DNA of 5,531 bases from an uncultured Armatimonadota bacterium (lineage in GTDB: Bacteria; Armatimonadota; Armatimonadia; Armatimonadales; Armatimonadaceae). The stretch is from the NCBI GenBank assembly GCA_903915615.1, contig CAIWTR010000563.1, forward strand, positions 1 through 5,531, in the 5' to 3' direction. Both the position numbers and the translations under genes were made by a program. The notes under the pieces were generated by a model that searched no databases, had not been told where the DNA came from, and saw nothing but the letters and a program-made list of their open reading frames with translations. Positions 1-5,531 of this stretch are shown here, piece after piece (the first letter of the stretch is position 1; every line of letters begins with the position of its first letter).

Positions 1-1996
1 CATTGGCGGAGAGGAACAAAGCCTTTGCATCCGAGCCAACTTCTTCTGCTTTGACGAGACCTTCATCCGGTGACATGAACTGCGTGGAGTTTACTGCGAC
101 ATAGTTCCGTGCCAGCAGAGCAATGGAGGATTGCCCCTGAACCGCAAAGTCGCCCGGGTTGGATGCAGACAGATTATCTCTGAGGAGGTTTCCATCGACA
201 TAGATATTCTCGTTGGATACCAGTGTGATGTTTCGAACGTAGAGCTCACCCGTTTCCGGATCCCGTCCACCGACGGTTCCCTTTACACGGACGTTGCCTT
301 CTGCGAAGATAACGAGCTCACCCTTGTTTACGGTTACGCCGTTGACAGTCGCTTGCTCGGTTGGATATCCCTTGAATTTGTAGACCAGGTTGCCATTTTG
401 ACTAAGCCCAGCCGCTGGAGCGGTATCGCTGGGACCGGAGTAGCGAATAATCGTGCTGCTACCGGACAACCGGCGGCCTGATGGATTTCGGAATGGCGAA
501 CGGCCAACGCTCGTTGGTGAACGGTCGATCTTGACATAGCGAGGATGGAAGGTGATTGTGACTGCCGGTGGCACATACTTAAAGTCGCCACGCCAGTACG
601 CGGATCCACCTGGATTCAACCAATCGCTCCGAAGGGAATAGGCACCAAGGAGGCTTTCGGACTCCCGTTGCACATCCTCACGGTTGTTAATGTAGAGACC
701 GCTGCCCCAACCAACCTGTCCAGGAAGCTCTGCGCCGAGAGCTGCGAGGTCGCTTGCATCGGATGTCGTCATGTACTTTGACGCAAGGGGTTCTGAGAAC
801 TGTGTCAGCGACCGATAGCGGGTAAGGCCATTCGGACCGATTTGTTCATCCAGACGAGGAGCTTCAAGACGCGCGACCGTTCGGAGGTTCTTATCCAAGC
901 CGTTGAGCTCGGTTACATCACCGCCGGATGGATTGTCACGCACCAGACCACTGATGGTCGTAAAGTTTGCAGACAAACTTGGGAGGACGCTAGGTACGCC
1001 GCTAGCTGCAACATTAAGGTATACGCGTGTCGGATCCGTAGCTGTTACAGTCGCCGCTGCATCATCAAGACCATTGAGGCTGATTGTTCCATTCACTTCA
1101 ACGGCATCGTTGCGACGGGCATCCAATGTAAGGACATTGACACCGTAGAACGCAAGGTTGCCATTTGCGCGGATTGGACCATCAAAGTAGTTGATAATCT
1201 CACGCTCAACAGGCGCTGTAACAGGTCGGGTTCCACCAGCAGTGTCAACCGGGGTGTCCACGACGGTATTGACTGACCCGATGGTCGCAGGGACTGTCCG
1301 ATTATCCTTATTGGTAAACCAGCGGATGTAATCCGTCAAGCCGATTGCCTTATAAGCTAACAGCTCACGGCGAAGGCCTTTTGCTTCTGTGTTGCCAAAT
1401 GTCGTCGGGTCGGCAGGATCAATGCTTCCTACACGTCCGACGGAGTCAAGTCGTAGGTACTTTTGGTCAGGCGTGGAATTGAGAGCATCCTTTGTTACAG
1501 GACGATAGGCAACACGAACGAGTGCCCGACCACCAAGATTGCCTTGTGACGGTGTTGGTCCACCAAACTCAACGCGCGTATAAGGTCCGAAGTCCTGAGG
1601 CGTACCATCTGCGGCGTAGCCATCACGCCCAGGAAACACCTCGGCGAGCCATTCATAGTCTGGATCATTCGGATCAACATCGTTGACAGGATCTGTAGGA
1701 TCAGCCGCCGGGTTCTGGTCACCGAGTGGATCGTTCGGGTTTGGACGCCAGTCGGCACCCTCTGGGGACTTAGTTAACTGCTCATCGAGGTAACGAAGCC
1801 CGGCTTCAGCATACTTTGTCGCATTGACGCGCTGTGCTGCATCTTTTGTGTTGCGAAGGTTGTTTATGACCAACGCGATGAAAAGTCCAGCAATAAACAG
1901 CAGGAGGAACATCACAACGATGGCAACCGTCAGCGATTGTCCACCTTCGCGATGTCGTCGGTTTGTCCTAAACCCGGGGATCGTGTTTCCGTGCAT
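1..1996 (-). CDS. Large PilX/GspK-like pilus assembly protein (3' partial)
   Basis: I read this frame by hand from ATG 1996..1994 to the left edge: 665 codons with no stop, so the gene continues outside. No earlier in-frame ATG, GTG or TTG exists, because a TAA lies at 2026..2024. Residues 1-18 are short and basic (RTNRRHREGG). Residues 21-44 (SLTVAIVVMFLLLFIAGLFI onward) form one membrane helix. Residues 50-75 form a helix with TKYAEAGLRYLDEQL, the AEAG signature seen after the helix in PilX-like proteins. The N-terminus lacks the GFTLxE motif and Glu5, as in GspK/PilX-type subunits. After a D/P-rich linker (84-116) comes a large exported domain. It includes FDGPIRANGNLAFYGVNVL (271-289), WGSGLYINNREDVQRE (430-445), YVPPAVTITF (474-483), and VIFAEGNVRVKGTVGG (562-577) followed by ITLVSNENIYVDGNLL (590-605) and IALLARNYVAVN (625-636). 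The last group looks like stacked beta-strand or beta-helix rungs. It contains no cysteine. It starts five bases after the PilW-like gene, matching the pilW-pilX / gspJ-gspK order. The coding call is very firm, the pilus link good, and the precise role unknown. A generic surface protein with a PilX-like anchor is the alternative. Confidence 0.92.
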   Translation of the reverse strand, partial: MHGNTIPGFRTNRRHREGGQSLTVAIVVMFLLLFIAGLFIALVINNLRNTKDAAQRVNATKYAEAGLRYLDEQLTKSPEGADWRPNPNDPLGDQNPAADPTDPVNDVDPNDPDYEWLAEVFPGRDGYAADGTPQDFGPYTRVEFGGPTPSQGNLGGRALVRVAYRPVTKDALNSTPDQKYLRLDSVGRVGSIDPADPTTFGNTEAKGLRRELLAYKAIGLTDYIRWFTNKDNRTVPATIGSVNTVVDTPVDTAGGTRPVTAPVEREIINYFDGPIRANGNLAFYGVNVLTLDARRNDAVEVNGTISLNGLDDAAATVTATDPTRVYLNVAASGVPSVLPSLSANFTTISGLVRDNPSGGDVTELNGLDKNLRTVARLEAPRLDEQIGPNGLTRYRSLTQFSEPLASKYMTTSDASDLAALGAELPGQVGWGSGLYINNREDVQRESESLLGAYSLRSDWLNPGGSAYWRGDFKYVPPAVTITFHPRYVKIDRSPTSVGRSPFRNPSGRRLSGSSTIIRYSGPSDTAPAAGLSQNGNLVYKFKGYPTEQATVNGVTVNKGELVIFAEGNVRVKGTVGGRDPETGELYVRNITLVSNENIYVDGNLLRDNLSASNPGDFAVQGQSSIALLARNYVAVNSTQFMSPDEGLVKAEEVGSDAKALFLSAN
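1649..1747 (-). other. Asp/Pro-rich linker in the PilX-like protein
   Basis: Residues 84-116 are dominated by Asp, Pro and Asn, with repeated DP/NDP units (NPNDP, ADPTDP, DVDPNDPDY). On the plus strand this appears as recurring ggatc/ggatcattcgg words. It separates the membrane-proximal AEAG helix from the ectodomain. It looks like a flexible or possibly Ca-binding spacer, but no canonical calcium loop can be assigned. Confidence 0.6.
1865..1936 (-). other. N-terminal membrane helix of the PilX/GspK-like protein
   Basis: Residues 21-44 are uncharged and strongly hydrophobic (SLTVAIVVMFLLLFIAGLFI, then ALVI). They are preceded by RRHREGGQ and followed by polar NNLRNTKD, giving a type II anchor with the bulk of the protein outside. 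There is no Glu at the fifth position, unlike the PilW-like neighbour. Confidence 0.8.
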
Positions 1997-2012
1997 CTTG
2001 ACTACCGTCCTA
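1997..2012 (-). promoter_or_regulatory. Weak initiation region of the PilX-like gene, five bases after the previous stop
   Basis: Upstream of ATG 1996 the minus strand reads TAGGACGGTAGTCAAG. The only Shine-Dalgarno-like string is AGGA (2011..2008), eleven bases from the ATG. The previous gene's TAG (2004..2002) sits five bases before the ATG. Initiation probably depends largely on re-initiation by ribosomes that have just finished the upstream gene. Confidence 0.55.
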
Positions 2013-4209
2013 AATTGCCGACTTTAACGCGGTCAGAGAGCTGCATTGTTGTTGCACGCTTACTTGCACCATCATAGACATTCACACCGTACTGAATCAC
2101 CAGCTGTGAACGAGTGCTGTAATCGACTTTGACAACATCCGGTTCGACAACCAACGTCTGTTTGCCATTCGTAGCACCACCAGCGAGATCGATGAGTGTG
2201 TGATCGGATGCATCCAAAGGCCATCCATTCTGATCACCACCAACGCGTCGTGCATAGTTGTTCTGCCACAGATAGGTAAGTCTGACTTCTCTTTCAGCGA
2301 TTGTGTTCCCATCAGTGATTGATTTGGCTGGCAATCCTGGACCATTCGGTTCATCGAACAGCAACATCGCACTCTGATTGACTTGCGTGTCCTGGTCCAA
2401 AATGTAATTGCGTTGTCCACCTGTTACAGTCCATCGCTTACGGATACCGCCGGATGTGTCAAGAACATCATCCAGCTGTGTAGCTTTTTTCGCGATAGAT
2501 GTAGTAGCACCAGCAGCACGGTACCAAGTGACGAGGTTTGCGATTGAAGAGCTTCCCTGTTGGAGATCCGGAGCCTGCACACGCTCGCTTCCCGGGGTGA
2601 TCATTAATCCGCCACCCGATGCAATCGCGCCACCTACAACGTTGCCAAAGACTTGCATCGGGGATGCAGTCGCCACAGGTAAGGTCGCGCCAGAGAGCGG
2701 GTAATAGGGTGCTACATCACCAAGACCAAGCGGTGCAATCGCAGTTAGACCCTGATTCGTAGGAACTCCATTTGCCCCAGCATTTGGATCTCGAGAGACC
2801 ATCCGCATAATCAATGGAATCAAATCACCACGCAGCGGGTAAACACTCGCAACCATCGGTCCAATCACACCGCCACCGTTAAGCATTGGAACACCGCCGC
2901 CTGTACCAGCCACTGGCTGGAAACCAGTTTCGATTGCTCCAGTACGCGCATCCACTTGGAACGACAGGTTCGGAGTCTTGACGAAAAGCTTTCCGCTCGT
3001 TGGCGAAATAGCAGTGTAGAACTGCTCAGGTGTTACTGAAAGGCTTCCGGATGCTGCCGTCGGCACGACACGGAGGCGTGTCGAGCCATCGACTTGAGGC
3101 TCATTCTCAAACCTGATACGAAGCTCACCAAACGATGGCCGGGACTGTCCTGCCCCGCCCGCTGCGCGGTAGAACGTTACACTATATGGAAGCGCCCACT
3201 GACCATTTTTGGTTCTGTAGCGTGTTGGCACAGCACCAGGTGCTTCTGCCGCTGCATTATTCATGAACCCAGGTGTCGCGGTATCGCCGACAACCGTACC
3301 TGGTGTGAATGTAACAAGCGTTCGGAATGGAGCTTCTGTGACAAGCGCACCGGAGCCATCCCGGCGCCACGCGAGCATATCTGCCTTATCTGAGTCAACC
3401 AGAGGACTCGCGATGTCTCTCCAGTTCTGTGCGTAGGAGCGGCCATTTGGTGCAGGATTTGTGTTGTAGAAAAATGCCGGGTCGTTAAAGCCGCCATCTC
3501 CATCGACGACACTACCGTAATTAGCAAGATCAAAGAGATTTGGATCCTTAGGATCAAACTCAGCGCGGTAGACGATGAGCGGATTGTGCTCATTGTCAGG
3601 GTTGCCACCATCCGCTCGGGAGCTGAACTCATATTGGTTCAGATACGGCTTGACAGCACCGGCTGCATCTAGGTTACGTCGGACTCCAAGAAAGTACCGA
3701 ATGACCCGTGTTCCATTTGCAAGCGGCAATGTCAGCGTCTTCCCAGACATTGGCTCACCCGTCGTCGGGTCTATGACGCTCGCCGAAGGTGCTTTTCCGC
3801 CGCGAGGTACAAAGTCAATCTTCGCGAAAAGAATATGGGGTTGGTTGGTGTTTGCCCCACCCGGACCGATAGGAAATGTGCGTGAAAGTGGCATCAAAAT
3901 CGGCGTTGCGCTGTTGTCAAAGACATACACAGCCTGTGACAAGTCACGAGAGATCCGTTCGAGACCAGTCCGGACAGCAGCCTGCGCTGCGGTTTCAGCA
4001 GCAGCCCGGCGTGTGATGTTGAAGCCTTGGATGATTGGCACAAACAACAATCCGAGGAGAATTGTTGTGATTGCGATAACCACAAGGAGCTCAGTGAGCG
4101 TAAAGGCACGGGACAACCGCGCGTAGCGCATCGCAACAGATGCTTGGCGTTTACCAAGGACTTGTGCAGATTGCAGCTCAACCGGCATCAATGCACTGCG
4201 ATTGATCAT
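2002..4209 (-). CDS. Oversized prepilin-type protein with N-terminal cleavage/methylation domain, PilW/GspJ-like minor pilin
   Basis: This gene encodes 735 residues and ends in TAG at 2004..2002. The start at 4209 is chosen because its ATG overlaps the upstream TGA (ATGA) and AAGGAG lies seven bases before it. The frame extends back to an ATG at 4257, but that would push 16 codons into the upstream gene without need. Residues 1-35 form a positively charged leader ending YARLSRA. Residues 36-62 (FTLTELLVVIAIT onward) are the prepilin helix, with Glu at +5 after cleavage. Residues 67-93 form an amphipathic helix including LERISRDLSQAV, typical of PilW/GspJ minor pilins. Such proteins are cut and N-methylated at the inner membrane by prepilin peptidase, then enter a pilus or pseudopilus. 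The remaining ~640 residues are a large Gly/Pro/Asn-rich, beta-like ectodomain, against roughly 200-400 aa for a usual whole protein. Landmarks are RVIRYFLGVRR (168-178), LIVYRAEFDP (211-220), a Gly-rich stretch (433-456), ITPGSERV (537-544), and VVKVDYSTRSQLVIQYGVNVYD (692-713). There is no cysteine. The prepilin assignment is solid; the exact subfamily is inferred from the helix and gene order. Confidence 0.95.
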   Translation of the reverse strand: MINRSALMPVELQSAQVLGKRQASVAMRYARLSRAFTLTELLVVIAITTILLGLLFVPIIQGFNITRRAAAETAAQAAVRTGLERISRDLSQAVYVFDNSATPILMPLSRTFPIGPGGANTNQPHILFAKIDFVPRGGKAPSASVIDPTTGEPMSGKTLTLPLANGTRVIRYFLGVRRNLDAAGAVKPYLNQYEFSSRADGGNPDNEHNPLIVYRAEFDPKDPNLFDLANYGSVVDGDGGFNDPAFFYNTNPAPNGRSYAQNWRDIASPLVDSDKADMLAWRRDGSGALVTEAPFRTLVTFTPGTVVGDTATPGFMNNAAAEAPGAVPTRYRTKNGQWALPYSVTFYRAAGGAGQSRPSFGELRIRFENEPQVDGSTRLRVVPTAASGSLSVTPEQFYTAISPTSGKLFVKTPNLSFQVDARTGAIETGFQPVAGTGGGVPMLNGGGVIGPMVASVYPLRGDLIPLIMRMVSRDPNAGANGVPTNQGLTAIAPLGLGDVAPYYPLSGATLPVATASPMQVFGNVVGGAIASGGGLMITPGSERVQAPDLQQGSSSIANLVTWYRAAGATTSIAKKATQLDDVLDTSGGIRKRWTVTGGQRNYILDQDTQVNQSAMLLFDEPNGPGLPAKSITDGNTIAEREVRLTYLWQNNYARRVGGDQNGWPLDASDHTLIDLAGGATNGKQTLVVEPDVVKVDYSTRSQLVIQYGVNVYDGASKRATTMQLSDRVKVGNLGR
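4024..4104 (-). other. Hydrophobic prepilin helix of the PilW-like protein
   Basis: Residues 36-62 are an almost uninterrupted hydrophobic stretch beginning FTLTELLVVIAIT, with Glu at its fifth position as the only charge. It should span the inner membrane before assembly and pack into the filament core afterwards. Confidence 0.85.
4090..4107 (-). other. Prepilin peptidase recognition site (A|FTLTE)
   Basis: These codons spell A-F-T-L-T-E, residues 35-40 of the PilW-like protein. The family motif is G|FxxxE: cleavage before Phe, which is then N-methylated, with Glu at +5 aiding assembly into the filament. Phe +1 and Glu +5 are intact. The usual Gly at -1 is replaced by Ala (codon GCC at 4107..4105). 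Confidence 0.8.
4206..4209 (-). other. ATGA stop/start overlap (translational coupling)
   Basis: The minus strand reads ATGA: the ATG (4209..4207) of the PilW-like gene overlaps the TGA (4208..4206) of the upstream gene. Such four-base overlaps usually let a terminating ribosome re-initiate, keeping the two products in a fixed ratio. The coupling is inferred; the overlap is read directly. Confidence 0.9.
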
Positions 4210-5531
4210 TGCACTACTCCTTGTGTGACGTAAGAATCCATATCTTGAATCTGCCATGGTGCAGAATCAATGGTTCGGTCCTTCCAGATCACCCTCACCT
4301 TGACACTGACACCCTTTACAGCACCATCCACAATTCGCCAGTCGCTTACGCCTGCCGGAATAAACCGTGAAAGGTCTGCGGTGGCATAATCGCCATCCGT
4401 GTTGGAAATCGGAACCTGAAGCGGCGCTGTACGCGTGTGTTGCCCACTGGCATCCACCAGCTCCAAGCGAACCGTGACAGCCTTGTTCACTTCGCTGCGT
4501 GCAAAGTAGAGGCGTGTCCCTTCAATACCAAACCGCGTTGGATCACCGAACTGAACATTGCCATCGGTACCGGAGAGTGGAGGACGTCCCAGCTGGGATT
4601 GATTCCAGGCTCGGTAGGTCGCGACTGCCTTCTGCAACGCAACTGCCCACTCGCCATCGGCTTTGTAGAGAATACGAATCGGCGTACCAGGCTGCACACG
4701 ATTGACATTCAGATACACAAGACCTGCATCCCATGTTCCACCCTTACCATCACGCACCCAATAGTCCGCATTGGCATCGGTTGTGGATCGCAGATCATGC
4801 TCACCCTGCGTCAGCACGACACCTGTATCCAAGCGGATGACACGAATGTCAAAGTTTGCTGTCGGGTCTGTGTCAGCAGGCGGGAAGAGTCCATCATAGA
4901 ACGTGTTGTCAGGATTGGTATCCCCAATACGCTTCAGCTTTGCAAGGCTAAGGCGTACCGGCACAGCTCCCGCAACATCTGGCAGTGAGCTAGGCACATC
5001 ACGGTCATCCCGAATGATATGCCAGTCAAGCACCGCGTAATCAACATAGGCAACGAAGGCACGAGGACCAACGGCTACATCTTCTGTGAAGTTGGCACCA
5101 GCCGGATTGAAGGCGAGCTGTCCAAGGTTTGCATAGGATGTCGATCCTGGGGCACCAGAAATGTTCGCACTTGCCAGCTTGTACTCGTATGGGTCATCCG
5201 CTGACCATGTCGTACCGGCGGGCAGGCGGCGGAACGTTCGGGTAACGATGTCAGAGCCTGGAGATATCGACTCGTTCGGTGCAACATTTTGCAGCTTGAC
5301 CCAAGCAAATGCATTTGCAGGTACGAGGAGCTGCTCCGTTTCGAGGCGAACATTCAACCCACTGTCATCGGAGCCATCATCGACAAGGACGAGATACTCA
5401 ACCTTGAAGTAGCGGTCAAGAGATGATGGAAGAACCAGCATGTACGCGCCGCCGCCATCCGTACCGGGATCCAGTACATAGGAGCGTGCGCTGCGGAGTG
5501 CTCCGCGGTACGCGAGCGGGCTCCGTTGACC
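4206..5531 (-). CDS. C-terminal part of a large beta-rich exported protein, probably a minor pilin/pseudopilin operon member (5' partial)
   Basis: The reading frame is open from the right window edge to a TGA at 4208..4206, giving 441 residues; the true start is outside. The first in-frame ATG (5441) is not a credible start. The 30 codons before it are open and protein-like (through SYVLDPGTDGGGAY), no Shine-Dalgarno precedes it, and it would begin with neither a signal peptide nor a prepilin segment. The visible part has no membrane helix and alternates short hydrophobic strands with Asp/Gly/Pro/Asn turns, as in beta-sandwich extracellular domains. Examples, counting from the edge, are residues 41-50, 158-172 (VDYAVLDWHII), 226-240, 270-303 (a strand, then RILYKADGEWAVALQKA), 340-359 and 408-418 (VSVKVRVIWKD). 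It contains no cysteine. Its last codons carry the ribosome binding site of the next gene and overlap its start by four bases, so the two are co-expressed. In classical operons a PilV/GspI-type subunit precedes PilW/GspJ, and the final VKVRVIW strand would fit one. Without the N-terminus this is inference, and a non-pilin surface protein is equally possible. That it is a real gene is near certain; the function is weakly supported. Confidence 0.92.
   Translation of the reverse strand, partial: GQRSPLAYRGALRSARSYVLDPGTDGGGAYMLVLPSSLDRYFKVEYLVLVDDGSDDSGLNVRLETEQLLVPANAFAWVKLQNVAPNESISPGSDIVTRTFRRLPAGTTWSADDPYEYKLASANISGAPGSTSYANLGQLAFNPAGANFTEDVAVGPRAFVAYVDYAVLDWHIIRDDRDVPSSLPDVAGAVPVRLSLAKLKRIGDTNPDNTFYDGLFPPADTDPTANFDIRVIRLDTGVVLTQGEHDLRSTTDANADYWVRDGKGGTWDAGLVYLNVNRVQPGTPIRILYKADGEWAVALQKAVATYRAWNQSQLGRPPLSGTDGNVQFGDPTRFGIEGTRLYFARSEVNKAVTVRLELVDASGQHTRTAPLQVPISNTDGDYATADLSRFIPAGVSDWRIVDGAVKGVSVKVRVIWKDRTIDSAPWQIQDMDSYVTQGVVQ
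4217..4222 (-). promoter_or_regulatory. Ribosome binding site AAGGAG of the PilW-like gene
   Basis: AAGGAG on the minus strand lies seven bases before the ATG at 4209. It sits inside the last codons of the upstream gene (CAA GGA GTA GTG CAA TGA). It decides the start: the in-frame ATGs at 4257, 4188 and 4131 lack a comparable site at this spacing. Confidence 0.85.

Noticed and set aside
131..481. 116-codon plus-strand open frame
   Set aside because: It is antisense to the region encoding the VIFAEGNVRVKGTVGG and following strands of the PilX-like protein, which is the convincing frame.
842..1276. 144-codon plus-strand open frame
   Set aside because: It is antisense to the long minus-strand PilX-like gene, is full of Cys and Arg, and has no plausible domain.
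1555..1566. Short inverted repeat TTGGT-CC-ACCAA
   Set aside because: Five-base arms within coding sequence are expected by chance; no supporting context.
1795..1807. Near-perfect inverted repeat GAAGCC-C-GGCTTC, considered as a terminator or operator
   Set aside because: The one-base centre cannot form a hairpin loop, no T-run follows, and the bases simply encode the AEAGL helix motif inside a gene.
3575..4126. 183-codon plus-strand open frame antisense to the PilW-like gene
   Set aside because: It lies wholly opposite a gene with a clear prepilin motif. Its translation is rich in Arg, Ser and Thr with no recognisable domain, and it reads as a shadow of the real frame.
4210..4257. Extended N-terminus of the PilW-like protein starting at ATG 4257
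   Set aside because: It would overlap the upstream gene by 52 bases instead of four and ignores the AAGGAG site placed correctly for ATG 4209.
4437..4988. 183-codon plus-strand open frame antisense to the upstream partial gene
   Set aside because: The translation is Cys- and Ile/His-rich with no domain, while the opposite strand carries a coherent beta-rich, Cys-free protein that overlaps the next gene in operon fashion.
5439..5441. ATG 5441 as the true start of the rightmost gene
   Set aside because: The frame continues open to the window edge with protein-like sequence. No Shine-Dalgarno site or signal/prepilin segment is found at this ATG.

Overview
The window is fully coding on the minus strand. 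It holds three genes read right to left: the C-terminal 441 residues of gene A (4206..5531, its start lies beyond the right edge), all of gene B (2002..4209, 735 aa), and the first 665 residues of gene C (1..1996, its end lies beyond the left edge). A and B overlap by four bases in an ATGA arrangement, and B and C are separated by five bases. This is the interior of one operon. No promoter, terminator, RNA gene, mobile element or CRISPR array is visible, and there is no gene-free stretch longer than five bases.

The genes look like the minor-pilin / pseudopilin block of a type IV pilus or type II secretion-like machine. Gene B has an N-terminal prepilin (N-methylation) motif, A|FTLTELLVVIAIT, followed by a PilW/GspJ-like helix. 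Gene C has a PilX/GspK-like start: a short basic N-terminus, one hydrophobic helix without Glu5, then an AEAGLRYL helix. Its large ectodomain contains repeated 'G-N-hydrophobic' beta-type motifs. Gene A is a beta-rich extracytoplasmic protein directly upstream. By position it would be the PilV/GspI partner or another surface subunit, but its diagnostic N-terminus is not in the window. B and C are far larger than the roughly 150-400 aa usual for these families. This suggests pilus- or tip-associated subunits with big exported domains. They would be processed by a prepilin peptidase and assembled by pilus machinery encoded elsewhere.

The organism is a bacterium with GC slightly above half (31 of 60 bases in one line counted). 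None of the 1,841 predicted residues of the three proteins is a cysteine. Oversized prepilin-like proteins of this style are, from memory, common in Armatimonadota and related deep-branching lineages. That assignment is a low-confidence guess and not something the sequence proves.

No unprecedented system is evident. The points worth a second look are the oversized minor-pilin set, the non-canonical processing site and long leader in B, the total absence of cysteine, and the tight translational coupling.
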